Shown one piece after another: positions 7,636 to 16,106 of a DNA stretch of 48,161 nt. The first letter of the stretch is position 1. Each line of letters begins with the position of its first letter. The DNA lies in the NCBI GenBank assembly GCA_035362935.1, contig DAOSEC010000015.1:1-48161 (forward strand). Direction: 5' to 3'. Both the position numbers and the translations under genes were made by a program. This DNA is from DAOSEC01 sp035362935 (GTDB lineage: Bacteria; Bacillota_I; Bacilli_A; ML615J-28; CAG-313). The notes below the pieces were generated by a model that saw only the letters and a list, made by a program, of their open reading frames with translations, was not told the DNA's origin and did not search any database.

Positions 7636-9049
7636 GGTTGTTCCCCTTTTCTATTTTTGTTATCGTTGACGTAATAGTTCCATCTTGAACTTTTGTAAGC
7701 ATGGTATCTTGCATCTTGACTTGATCAATTGATGTAATAATATGATCATCCATATAGGCAATGCTATAGCCTTTGCTCATCAGTTGCAACGGATTTAAGA
7801 TAATCGCCTTATCAATCAAATGCAACAAAACTTGTTCTTTTTGATCTAGTGTATCTTGTATTGATGCATTCAACTCTTTTTCCAATGTTCTAGATTGTTG
7901 TTGAAAAGCATTGATAATACCTTCGATCTTTGAAACCGTGAATTGTTTCATAACCGAATCATAGGATTGGGTTGCACGATTGAGTTTCGAACTGAGTGCT
8001 TGAACCAATCGATGATCGTTATGCGCTAAGGCTTGATGATATTGATCAATCATTTTTTGTGGTGAGCGATTGTCTAATCGTTTTTCTAATAATTCAACAG
8101 AACTCACCTTTTTATGCAATATTTCATTAAAATTACTCATTCCATAGGACGAAGTTAGCTTATCAACCGCTTTTTCTCCAGTTGTGATCAAATGATTTAA
8201 GTTAGTGTTTAAGCGCTTTTCTAGTACTTCAAGTTCTTTTCGTACATCGACCTTGTCTTTTGAGAGTTTCATTGCTGCTCCAGTTGGAGTTGGTGCGCGG
8301 TAGGAAGCAACAAAATCAACAATCGTATAATCTGCCTCGTGTCCTACTGCACTAATGGTTGGGATGGGTGAGGCAAATAAGACGCGTGCGAGTGTTTCAT
8401 CATTAAAACACGATAAATCTTCAAAACTTCCTCCACCACGACCGATGATCAAACAATCCACTAGTTGATCGGAATACACTCGTTTTAAGGCACGTACCAA
8501 ATCCTTTGGTGCTTCTGCCCCTTGAACTTGTGCTGGATACAACAAGATTTTTGTCAGCGGAAATCGTCGATTAAACGTTGAGACGATGTCATGAATTGCA
8601 TCGCCTGTTGCCGATGTAATCACTGCTACGTTTTCTGGATAGTTTGGTAGTGGCTTTTTATACTGATCATCAAACAAACCCTCTTTTTGAAGTTTGTCTT
8701 TTAATTCTAAGAATTTTAAATAAAGTTCTCCTATCCCATCTTCTGTCATTCGCGTGACATTGATCGAATACGTTCCCTTTTTTTGATAGACCCCAACACT
8801 ACCTTCAACCAACACTTTGAGACCATCTTTTGGTTCAAAGAGTAAGTTTGAATTAATTGGATAAAACATGGTCGCAGAAATTTCAGATTCTTCATCCTTG
8901 ATTGAAAAGTAAAAATGTTTTTTTGATTGCTTAAAATTCGATAATTCACCCTTCAAATATACTTTTTTTAGATGGGTGTCTTTTTCAAACTTATAATGAA
9001 TATAACGATTGAGGGCGGTAACTGTTACATACTGGATGTTATCATTCAT
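7616..9049 (-). CDS. xseA: Exodeoxyribonuclease VII large subunit
   Basis: The catalytic subunit of the bidirectional single-strand exonuclease. An N-terminal OB fold covers about 1-105 (YVTVTALNRYI, LKGELSNFKQ). The nuclease domain shows ITSATGDAIHDI, RGGGSFEDLSCFNDE, SAVGHEADYTIVDFVA and RAPTPTGAA. A long helical coiled-coil region follows, and a C-terminal segment LMSKGYSIAYMDD interacts with the small subunit in the family. The length of 477 aa is slightly above average. It overlaps nusB by eight bases at the start and xseB by 20 at the end, and its own ribosome site is weak, so translation is probably coupled. It stops with TGA. Confidence 0.95.
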   Translation of the reverse strand: MNDNIQYVTVTALNRYIHYKFEKDTHLKKVYLKGELSNFKQSKKHFYFSIKDEESEISATMFYPINSNLLFEPKDGLKVLVEGSVGVYQKKGTYSINVTRMTEDGIGELYLKFLELKDKLQKEGLFDDQYKKPLPNYPENVAVITSATGDAIHDIVSTFNRRFPLTKILLYPAQVQGAEAPKDLVRALKRVYSDQLVDCLIIGRGGGSFEDLSCFNDETLARVLFASPIPTISAVGHEADYTIVDFVASYRAPTPTGAAMKLSKDKVDVRKELEVLEKRLNTNLNHLITTGEKAVDKLTSSYGMSNFNEILHKKVSSVELLEKRLDNRSPQKMIDQYHQALAHNDHRLVQALSSKLNRATQSYDSVMKQFTVSKIEGIINAFQQQSRTLEKELNASIQDTLDQKEQVLLHLIDKAIILNPLQLMSKGYSIAYMDDHIITSIDQVKMQDTMLTKVQDGTITSTITKIEKGNNHGKEII

Positions 9050-9473
9050 TGCTTGCTAAATGCTTTGCGATGCTATCTAACAATTTATTATTGAATTTTG
9101 AACTAGCCCCATCGTCTAAATCCGTATATGCTTTGGAAATTTCAACTGCTTCGTTAATAATAATATTGGTTGGTGTGTTCGTAAACATCATCTCATAGGT
9201 CGCAATCCGAATGATTGCACGATCCATATAAGACATACGACTTAATGTCCATTTCACCAAACACGTTGAAATGGTTTGATCGATTGCTTCTATGTTGCTC
9301 AAAACACCTTGAATTAACATCATAGCGAATTCATCAATGGGATAATTTTGAATTAAAATTTCGCCTTGATTGAGTCCTTCTGCGTATTGGTATGCATCAA
9401 TGACATCCATTTTCCCTAATTCAATTTGATAAAGGCTTTGTGCCGCTTTCACTCTACTTGTATATCGATTCAT
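9042..9473 (-). CDS. nusB: Transcription antitermination factor NusB
   Basis: An all-helical RNA-binding protein of 143 aa that joins the NusE-boxA complex to keep polymerase on rRNA operons. It carries SRVKAAQSLYQIELG near the N-terminus, then RMSYMDRAIIRIATYEM and the characteristic NIIINEAVEISKAYTD before a C-terminal KFNNKLLDSIA. An ATG nine bases upstream (9482) is contiguous with the GAAGGA ribosome site and so cannot be used; the ATG at 9473 is correctly spaced. It heads the operon that runs to recN. Its TGA stop overlaps the xseA start. In Bacillus folD often lies between nusB and xseA; it is absent here. Confidence 0.93.
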   Translation of the reverse strand: MNRYTSRVKAAQSLYQIELGKMDVIDAYQYAEGLNQGEILIQNYPIDEFAMMLIQGVLSNIEAIDQTISTCLVKWTLSRMSYMDRAIIRIATYEMMFTNTPTNIIINEAVEISKAYTDLDDGASSKFNNKLLDSIAKHLASNE

Positions 9474-9497
9474 AATAACCATTCCTTCACTCTACTT

Positions 9498-9527
9498 ATT
9501 TTATCATAACTTTTCATAAATTACCAA
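9498..9527 (-). promoter_or_regulatory. Putative promoter of the nusB-recN operon
   Basis: Minus-strand TTGGTA at 9527-9522, an 18-bp spacer and TAAAAT at 9503-9498, about 25 bases before the start codon. It lies downstream of the terminator at 9551-9577, so it is the logical start of the operon. Confidence 0.45.
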
Positions 9528-9550
9528 CATATTATCATCACAAATCTTGA

Positions 9551-9577
9551 AAAACAAAAAGGAGTTTCCTCCTTTTT
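9551..9577 (-). terminator. Intrinsic terminator of the DUF5011-type membrane protein gene
   Basis: A 9-bp stem (AAAAAGGAG 9556-9564, CTCCTTTTT 9569-9577) with a four-base loop that reads GAAA in the minus-strand RNA, followed on that strand by GTTTTT. It lies ten bases after the stop codon. Confidence 0.85.
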
Positions 9578-9586
9578 GAATCGTGT

Positions 9587-10828
9587 TTATTTGCCTTCTT
9601 GAATTTCTCCTTCAACTACAGCAGGAGCAATCCCTTTTGGCATTTTACTTGGTTTTGAATAAATATTGACCGGTTCAAATCCATCTTTGTCTGCTTTGTT
9701 CACTTTAAAGACACAAAGAATAAAGAAGACTTGATAGATCAAATAATAGAAGGTTGAGAACACTTCAAAGCGAATAAAGAATCCAGCAATAAAGGCTAAA
9801 GCAGACGGTAGAATAATCGAAATCGCTGCGATGTTATAGTATTGCTTGAATTTCGTCATTGCTCCACTACGCTTAAACATTAAGAAACTAATTAATATAA
9901 TTGGTAGTGGTAGTATTAATACCAAAATCAATGATGTTAATCCTAAGAATGCTTTGTTTGTTAACATACGGTAATCAATCACACGGTATGAAATGTACTT
10001 TAAATTATCAACCACATTATCGGTGATTGAATCATAGGAGAAGTTTGTTTCACGGTATGGTAAGCTTTCACTTGCAATTTTTGATGGACTTGCTTCATCT
10101 AATGTTTCATAAATGACCGATGTATTGACAAATGTGATGACATAAATTCCAATTTCAGTTTCAACATCTTCTAAGACACTTACAACTCGTCGTAATCTTG
10201 TACGGTTTCCATCGCTATCGGTTACCACATAATAGATAAAGTAACTTCCAACGGTAGAAGTATCTACGGTGCCTTCGACTGTAATGCTTGATGTAATATT
10301 ACCATCTTCTTTATCCGAAGCTGTAATCCCTTTTTGTGTATCTGTTTTGACTGCGATCATTGGATCAAATGTGGAATCTTTCGCCACTTTAACATGAAAC
10401 GCAAATGGAACTTCGGCGTCTTCTTTAAATTCTGGGTATGTCCCAACGACAGTTGTATTTGATTGATACAAATCAAAGATGAAAAATACCGAGTTTGAAA
10501 TCGTCTTATCGCCAACGGTACGCTCAAATGCATAATTTAATTCTTGATAAAAAATGGGAGTTGCACATTTCAAAATTCCTTCTTCAACTGCACAACCTGT
10601 TGGAAAGTTTAAGGAATCTGTGGAATCTTCTAACGCAAGCAAATGATTGATGTTGCGAAAGTGAAGATCAGGATTGTTCACTCCCTTGGCATTAATCATA
10701 ATGATGGAAGATCCTGTAATGACATAACTTGCTAAAATGAAAATCATAACACCAAACAAGATGCTCATATTTTTGAATCGTCCCATTTTCGATGGGATCA
10801 GTACGGATTTAATATAATCTAAAAACAT
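9587..10828 (-). CDS. Membrane protein with extracellular Ig-like (DUF5011-type) domain
   Basis: A 413-residue membrane protein of unknown role. A first membrane span lies at about 21-44, a long extracytoplasmic region at about 45-290, and three further spans at about 295-318, 331-352 and 358-376, with a cytoplasmic tail. Residues about 155-218 match the bacterial Ig-like DUF5011 pattern: GITASDKEDGNITSSI, then VDTSTVGSYFIYYVVTDSDGN. The N-terminal FLDYIKSVLIPSKMGRFKN and the span arrangement recall the DUF1189 family, which is uncertain. The longest frame starts at 10888, inside the preceding gene. AGAGGAG before the ATG at 10828 decides for that start. It follows the GAF-like gene by 56 bases with no terminator between, so the two may be co-transcribed. 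The Ig-like domain suggests binding of a surface ligand; no function is assigned. Confidence 0.82.
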   Translation of the reverse strand: MFLDYIKSVLIPSKMGRFKNMSILFGVMIFILASYVITGSSIIMINAKGVNNPDLHFRNINHLLALEDSTDSLNFPTGCAVEEGILKCATPIFYQELNYAFERTVGDKTISNSVFFIFDLYQSNTTVVGTYPEFKEDAEVPFAFHVKVAKDSTFDPMIAVKTDTQKGITASDKEDGNITSSITVEGTVDTSTVGSYFIYYVVTDSDGNRTRLRRVVSVLEDVETEIGIYVITFVNTSVIYETLDEASPSKIASESLPYRETNFSYDSITDNVVDNLKYISYRVIDYRMLTNKAFLGLTSLILVLILPLPIILISFLMFKRSGAMTKFKQYYNIAAISIILPSALAFIAGFFIRFEVFSTFYYLIYQVFFILCVFKVNKADKDGFEPVNIYSKPSKMPKGIAPAVVEGEIQEGK

Positions 10829-10884
10829 AGTTGTTCTCCTCTTAATTTTACTAATGTATATACTACCACAAAAACCCTTATTTT

Positions 10885-12765
10885 TCAAGCGTTTTTCTTG
10901 ATATAATAGACGGTTTGTTCTCTTGGAAGCAAATACTTGGTTTCCTCACTCATTGAAGTAAATATGATGTTCTTATGTTGTTCTAACATCAAACTGATGA
11001 TGCTTTGAATGAGTGCTTTTTGAACAGGATCTTTGATAAGCCCATGAACTACTTCTAAATCAAGCATGACCCATGTATAATCAAAGCCCTTATATGGCTT
11101 TAAGATACGGCAATCTACTTCCTGAATCCTTACAACGATGAAACATCCTAATTGAAGATAACGTTCCAGTTTGCTTGAAGGAACTCCTTGCTTCACGAAG
11201 GAATCCTCAATTTCAATTAAAATATTTGCATAATCATATCCAATTCGTTTTACCATATCTTTAAGATATGCATAAAAGCCATCATCGATAAGCGCCTCTA
11301 TTCCAATTGGAAGCAATACTTTATTTCCATTTTTTGTGTTTATCAGTTGTAATAATCGTTTCGCATATAGAATTGCTATCTCTTTTGTTGATACATCTCG
11401 CAAAAAGAGCTCTACTTTCGAAAGAAACACACGTTCGATTTGATCTACCTTTGTTATAGAGTGCGTTATAAACTCTTTATCGAGTGCTTGAGCTGATTTG
11501 ATATGTTGGGAAATGTGACGTTTTTGTTCTAGATTGCGTAATTTCATCGACAACATAGCATCATCAAATAACACATTGGATTTGTTCAAATTGTCAAACA
11601 ATACATCAATTGGTGTAAAAAGATCATTTGATAGTTTTGCTTCTTTGCCAAAACGCAGGCTCCCGATGTATAGATCATAAGCTTGATCTTGATTGATTGG
11701 ATGGTTTAAGACGTAATCTGAAAGTGACTCAATAAACCGTTTCATAATCCGTTCATCTAGAGTTCCATCTACAACCACAACCGTACCTTTGTTTAACCAT
11801 GGCCCCATAACACAGGTTTTGTTAAAAAAATCATCCATAAACGCAATTACTTGTTGAAAAAACTCATCTTGTTTGGCAAAAGGTATCCAAGATATGGTTT
11901 TTGGATTTGAACAAATCTTAATCGCAAATACACTCTTCTTTTGTTTTTGCGTTTGTGCCACTTCTAATACACGTCTATAGTCAGTTTGCGGGACCACGCT
12001 TGGTTGAGCTGAAACTTCAATTTTTTTTACTTCAAACATCGATAATTTAACTTGGTCAATTTCAACTGATTCTTGAAACACAAGTTGATGACTAGTAAGT
12101 ACTTTGATCTTTTCGTCTAACTTATCAGTCGCAATCAATTCCTTTTGAATGTCTAGAAGTGGTAAGAGATCTTCACTGACATAGGCAAGTTGCTTTGCTT
12201 GATTGACCAACACAGTGTGTTTTCGCAAGCGAATTCGTTCTTTCCACTCATTGAGTTCATTTGGAAGAACTTGATCAAGTATAATTGCTTGTTGTAATAG
12301 TTTCGCTGTCATACGAATGGTTGAGTTAAGTTCTTCCATAATAGGGTCAAGTTTTTGAAGTGCTGTATAAAAAACGATGATTCCAATCAAATCTTCTTGA
12401 TTGTAAAGTGGTAAGCCTATAATCGATGGACTCACGCTTGGTAGAATTGGTTTTTGAAAGAAAGGTTCTACGAAGTAGAAGGATTCGCTCACATGTAATA
12501 GTGTTGGTTCTGTCTGTGCCATAAAAAACTCGATTAACGTGTTTGATAACAGGTTAAACTTAAGTTCTTTTTCGTAGAGCCGTTCTTTTTTTCGATAATA
12601 CAAGTGCACAGAATCATCTGTATGTAAGAGTCTTGAAAACAAATCATTTTTTTCTTTACCTAATACAACAAGTAAACATTCCTCATGGGGAATTGCTTTG
12701 AACCAGTCCTTTGATTCATTGACGACTTGTTTGATATGTTCATCTTTTTTAATTACTTTTAACAT
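10885..12765 (-). CDS. Putative degenerate GAF-GGDEF-EAL-like regulatory protein
   Basis: A soluble 626-residue protein without signal or membrane span. Residues about 100-175 resemble a GAF sensor (IIGLPLYNQEDLIGIIVFYT). A middle part (about 270-400) has the size of a GGDEF domain but no GGDEF or related signature. The last 170 residues have the outline of an EAL domain: ILIEIEDSFV, then LKPYKGFDYTWVMLDLEVV where family members have the Asp/Lys substrate strand, then an NIIFTSM strand where AEGVE is expected. The EAL and DDFG catalytic residues are missing, so it could at most bind a nucleotide or act as scaffold. This domain reading is by eye and tentative. AGGTGA precedes the ATG, and the gene ends with TGA. 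The next gene downstream is the Ig-domain membrane protein. Confidence 0.8.
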   Translation of the reverse strand: MLKVIKKDEHIKQVVNESKDWFKAIPHEECLLVVLGKEKNDLFSRLLHTDDSVHLYYRKKERLYEKELKFNLLSNTLIEFFMAQTEPTLLHVSESFYFVEPFFQKPILPSVSPSIIGLPLYNQEDLIGIIVFYTALQKLDPIMEELNSTIRMTAKLLQQAIILDQVLPNELNEWKERIRLRKHTVLVNQAKQLAYVSEDLLPLLDIQKELIATDKLDEKIKVLTSHQLVFQESVEIDQVKLSMFEVKKIEVSAQPSVVPQTDYRRVLEVAQTQKQKKSVFAIKICSNPKTISWIPFAKQDEFFQQVIAFMDDFFNKTCVMGPWLNKGTVVVVDGTLDERIMKRFIESLSDYVLNHPINQDQAYDLYIGSLRFGKEAKLSNDLFTPIDVLFDNLNKSNVLFDDAMLSMKLRNLEQKRHISQHIKSAQALDKEFITHSITKVDQIERVFLSKVELFLRDVSTKEIAILYAKRLLQLINTKNGNKVLLPIGIEALIDDGFYAYLKDMVKRIGYDYANILIEIEDSFVKQGVPSSKLERYLQLGCFIVVRIQEVDCRILKPYKGFDYTWVMLDLEVVHGLIKDPVQKALIQSIISLMLEQHKNIIFTSMSEETKYLLPREQTVYYIKKNA

Positions 12766-12784
12766 TGTTAATCACCTAACATTA

Positions 12785-12790
12785 ATTATA
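12785..12790 (-). promoter_or_regulatory. -10 element ahead of the GAF-like gene
   Basis: Minus-strand TATAAT, preceded by TTATGA, lies 20 bases before the ATG and just downstream of the dtd terminator. No good -35 hexamer is seen. Confidence 0.45.
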
Positions 12791-12813
12791 TCATAAACAA
12801 CCTCATAAAAACT

Positions 12814-12850
12814 AAAAAATCTTAAGTAGTTGTCTTCCTACTTAAGATTT
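12814..12850 (-). terminator. Intrinsic terminator of the apt-rsh-dtd group
   Basis: A 13-bp perfect stem (12817-12829 with 12838-12850) and an 8-base loop, followed on the minus strand by a T-run (12819-12814). The stem includes part of the dtd stop codon. Confidence 0.88.
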
Positions 12851-13289
12851 AAAATTCTAATACTATGGTAACTGGTCCATCATTGGTTAATTTAATCTCC
12901 ATATGTGCACCAAATACACCTTTTTGAACATGAATCTGAGAATCATTTTGTAATTGGTTACAAAATAGTTCAAAGAGTTCATTGGCTAGATCTGGTTTCA
13001 TTGCCCTTGTAAAGGATGGACGGTTTCCACCTGTTGTATCAGCGCATAGTGTAAACTGAGAAATCGATAAGATCTCATACTTCATATCTAAGATGCTTTT
13101 GTTCATTTTCCCAAACTCATCTTCAAAGATGCGTAGTTGAGCAATCTTCTTGCTCATCTTTGCGATTGTTTCTAGATTATCTTCTTCACAAATTCCAACA
13201 AGGAGTAACAACCCACGATTCACAGAAGAAATGATGCTTCCATCTACGATGCACGATGCATCTAATACCCGTTGAACGACGACTCTCAT
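12849..13289 (-). CDS. dtd: D-aminoacyl-tRNA deacylase
   Basis: Hydrolyses D-amino acids mischarged onto tRNA, a chiral proofreading step. The family is unmistakable: MRVVVQRVLDASCIVDG at the N-terminus, the SQFTLCADTTGGNRPSF motif near residues 77-93 and the GPVT motif close to the C-terminus (LTNDGPVTIVLEF). The length of 146 aa is standard. The start overlaps the stop of rsh by one base, the usual gene order in Firmicutes (relA-dtd). Expression therefore follows the stringent-response gene. Confidence 0.95.
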   Translation of the reverse strand: MRVVVQRVLDASCIVDGSIISSVNRGLLLLVGICEEDNLETIAKMSKKIAQLRIFEDEFGKMNKSILDMKYEILSISQFTLCADTTGGNRPSFTRAMKPDLANELFELFCNQLQNDSQIHVQKGVFGAHMEIKLTNDGPVTIVLEF

Positions 13290-15481
13290 TACTTAATCAC
13301 CCGCTCAATCGCATAGACTTCAGGGATCTTTCGTAAGTTCACAATCGCGTGATTGAGTTCATCGATGTTAGCGACATTCAATTTAAACTTCGCAACGTTT
13401 TCCCCTGTTTTTGTTCGATTAGACGATACGGATGCAATCGTTACTTTGGTTGTATTTAACATATTAACCATTTCTGCTACCAAATTACGTTTGTCCATCG
13501 CAGCGACTTTAATTGTCGCATCATAAATCTTTTTGGTAAACTCACGGTCCCAATATACTTCAATAAAGCGTTCGTGTTCTGATTTCGAGACATTTGGACA
13601 TTCTACTCGGTGAATTGCAATTCCAGCACCTTTTGTGACATAGCCTACAATGGTATCTCCCATGATTGGTTGACAACAGTTGGATAACTTCACACTTGCT
13701 TTGTCTAATCCATCGACAATAATGCCGATGTCATTGATTGCTTTCTTACGTTTGATGATTTGTTCTTCTTCTTTGTATAATTTTAATAACGTTTCATCAT
13801 CAAACTTCGCATCGTTTAATCCAAGCAACCGATTAATCGCAGCACGAGCAGATAAATTCCCTTTTCCAATCTCGTAAAACAATTCTTCTAGGGAATTGAT
13901 ATTATTTTTGGAAAAAATCGATTCTACTTTTTTATCATCAATTTCACTAACATTAAAGTTTCCAGCTTTTGCCATCTTGTCATATTCTTCTTTACCACGA
14001 AGAACCAAGATATCATGTTGTTGTTTGTTTAAGAAGGTTTTGATTTTATGTCTCGCATGTGACGTTTTTGCGATCTTCAACCATTCATTGGATGGTCCTG
14101 ATGAATTTTTGTTGGTTTTGATTTCAACCACATCACCAGTTTGGAGTTTATAAGAAAGAGGTACAATTTTATTGTTCACAATCGCACCTACCGTTTTGTT
14201 TCCAATCTCGGTATGAATGCGGTAGGCAAAGTCAATTGGTGTTGCTCCTGTTGGGAAGTCCCTAACATCTCCATCTGGTGTAAACACATAGACATTCGCA
14301 CTAAAGATATCCTCAATGATCCCTTGTAATGGATCTTTGGAGTCATCGTCATCAATCTCGACATATTGAGATAAATCTTGATACCATTTTAACTTATTCG
14401 CAATTTCCAATTGTTCTTTTTCTGGAGAGTAGTTTTTATTGTCTTCTTTGTATGCCCAGTGAGCAGCAATCCCGATTTCAGCAACTTCATCCATTTCATA
14501 GGTTCGGATTTGAATTTCAAAAATCTTTCCACCATTTCCAACGACTGTCGTATGAAGCGACTGATACATATTTGGCTTTGGTAAGGCAATGTAATCTTTA
14601 AATCGCATAGGAATTGGAGTCCATTCTCCGTGGACAAGTCCTAAGACGCGGTAACAATCCTCAACTGACGGAACCAACACGCGTAATGCAAGCAAATCAT
14701 AGATTTGTTCGATGTTTTTGCCTTTTTGAATCATTTTCTTGTGAATGCTAAAAATGTTCTTAATTCGACCTTTGATTTCAAATTTTGAAACATGGTTATC
14801 TCTTAATATCTCTTCAATCCGTGTTGCGATTTCCCCAATATCAGTCTCTTTTTGTCCTTTTCTGGTTTCGACCGATTCAAAGACTTCTTTGTACTCATCC
14901 GGCTCTAAGAACTTTAAACTGATGTCTTCAAGTTCAGCCTTTACACGGTACATCCCGAGTCGATGTGCAAGCGGAGCATAAAGATCTAATGTTTCTTTCG
15001 CAACCTTTTTTTGCTTATCTTCGGTTTGATATTCAAGGGTACGCATGTTGTGCAAACGGTCAAGCAACTTCACCATGACCACACGAATATCTTTTGCCAT
15101 CGCAAGAAGAATTTTTTGATGGTCTTTCGCGAGAGCTTTGGCTTTGGTCATGTACTTTAACTTACCAATCTTTGTGACACCATCTACGATATCTGCCACA
15201 TCCTTGCCAAATAGTTCTGTCATCTCTTCTTTTGTCATCGCTGTATCTTCTAACACATCGTGTAAGATTCCAGCAGAAATCGTGGATGGACCAGTTCTAA
15301 GTTCGGCTAACATATACGCTACTTCAATTGGGTGTTGAATATATGGCTCACCTGACTTACGAAATTGTCCTTCATGCATTTTATTCGCATAAACGTACGC
15401 TTTTTTGATTAAGTCAATGTTTTTTTCTAAATGCAAATATTCACTTGCTTTTTCAATGACATCATCAATTGTTTTAGCCAT
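13289..15481 (-). CDS. rsh: Bifunctional (p)ppGpp synthetase/hydrolase, RelA/SpoT homolog
   Basis: Makes and degrades the alarmone (p)ppGpp. An N-terminal HD hydrolase domain has RKSGEPYIQHPIEVA, then HDVLEDT (His74-Asp75, Glu78-Asp79), so the hydrolase looks active. The synthetase domain shows RFKDYIALPKPNMYQSLHTT and EIGIAAHWAYKE. A TGS domain follows (VYVFTPDGDVRDFPTGATPI), then a cysteine-containing zinc-finger-like region (NCCQPIMGDTIVGY) and a C-terminal ACT domain. The length of 730 aa is typical for the long RSH type. GTG codons at 15493 and 15490 belong to the ribosome site AAGGTGG, so the ATG at 15481 is the start. It sits between apt and dtd, the standard Firmicutes context. Ribosome contact through TGS and ACT suggests amino-acid starvation as the trigger. 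Confidence 0.95.
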   Translation of the reverse strand: MAKTIDDVIEKASEYLHLEKNIDLIKKAYVYANKMHEGQFRKSGEPYIQHPIEVAYMLAELRTGPSTISAGILHDVLEDTAMTKEEMTELFGKDVADIVDGVTKIGKLKYMTKAKALAKDHQKILLAMAKDIRVVMVKLLDRLHNMRTLEYQTEDKQKKVAKETLDLYAPLAHRLGMYRVKAELEDISLKFLEPDEYKEVFESVETRKGQKETDIGEIATRIEEILRDNHVSKFEIKGRIKNIFSIHKKMIQKGKNIEQIYDLLALRVLVPSVEDCYRVLGLVHGEWTPIPMRFKDYIALPKPNMYQSLHTTVVGNGGKIFEIQIRTYEMDEVAEIGIAAHWAYKEDNKNYSPEKEQLEIANKLKWYQDLSQYVEIDDDDSKDPLQGIIEDIFSANVYVFTPDGDVRDFPTGATPIDFAYRIHTEIGNKTVGAIVNNKIVPLSYKLQTGDVVEIKTNKNSSGPSNEWLKIAKTSHARHKIKTFLNKQQHDILVLRGKEEYDKMAKAGNFNVSEIDDKKVESIFSKNNINSLEELFYEIGKGNLSARAAINRLLGLNDAKFDDETLLKLYKEEEQIIKRKKAINDIGIIVDGLDKASVKLSNCCQPIMGDTIVGYVTKGAGIAIHRVECPNVSKSEHERFIEVYWDREFTKKIYDATIKVAAMDKRNLVAEMVNMLNTTKVTIASVSSNRTKTGENVAKFKLNVANIDELNHAIVNLRKIPEVYAIERVIK

Positions 15482-15522
15482 ATGATTCACCACCTTTCTT
15501 TACTTATTTTAATGATTATTGA

Positions 15523-16035
15523 TTAATATTGAATCAAGGCTTTGACAGGGTAATCTTTTAATAAATCTCTTCCTTTTAAATCGGTTAATTCGATTAAAAA
15601 GGCAAATCCAGCAACCACTCCACCTAGTTTTTCAACCAGTTCGGCAGATGCTTTGATCGTTCCACCAGTTGCTAATAAATCATCGACTATCATGACTCTC
15701 ATTCCTGGTTTGATTGCATCTTGATGCATTGCTAGTGTGTTTTTTCCATATTCTAGTTCATAAGATACCGATACGGTTTCACGAGGAAGTTTTCCTGGTT
15801 TTCTAATTGGAATAAACCCAATTCCTAAACTGTGCGCAACCGGGCAACCGAAAATAAATCCGCGTGACTCTGGTCCAGCAATGATATCCGCTTGGCATGT
15901 TTTCGCAAAGAGAGTTAGCTCATCACACGCTTTTTTAAATACTTCTCCGTTTTGCATCAGTGGTGTAATATCGCGAAACATGATCCCTTCAATTGGAAAA
16001 TTTGGAACATCTGCGATAAATTTTTTATAATCCAT
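15523..16035 (-). CDS. apt: Adenine phosphoribosyltransferase
   Basis: Salvages adenine to AMP using PRPP. The PRPP-binding signature VMIVDDLLATGGTIKAS is intact, and ITPLMQNGEVFKKACDEL plus GPESRGFIFGCPVAH are typical of type I Apt. The length from the ATG at 16035 is 170 aa, as in other bacteria. An upstream ATG at 16071 would add 12 residues with no family counterpart, and GAGGAG lies between the two. The gene precedes rsh, a common arrangement linking purine salvage and the GTP/(p)ppGpp balance. Its promoter lies just upstream. Confidence 0.95.
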   Translation of the reverse strand: MDYKKFIADVPNFPIEGIMFRDITPLMQNGEVFKKACDELTLFAKTCQADIIAGPESRGFIFGCPVAHSLGIGFIPIRKPGKLPRETVSVSYELEYGKNTLAMHQDAIKPGMRVMIVDDLLATGGTIKASAELVEKLGGVVAGFAFLIELTDLKGRDLLKDYPVKALIQY

Positions 16036-16073
16036 GTTAATAATTTCTCCTCTTTCGTTGTACTTTGTCATTT

Positions 16074-16103
16074 ATTATATCATAAGTACCTAGTAACTTA
16101 CAA
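16074..16103 (-). promoter_or_regulatory. Promoter of the apt-rsh-dtd group
   Basis: Minus-strand TTGTAA at 16103-16098, an 18-bp spacer and TATAAT at 16079-16074, about 38 bases before the apt ATG. Confidence 0.6.
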
Positions 16104-16106
16104 TTA

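Noticed and set aside
9042..9044. Use of TGA as tryptophan (mycoplasma code)
   Set aside because: TGA stops fit the ends of nusB, xseA, the GAF-like gene and the HAD gene at the expected lengths, and tryptophan is encoded by TGG throughout.
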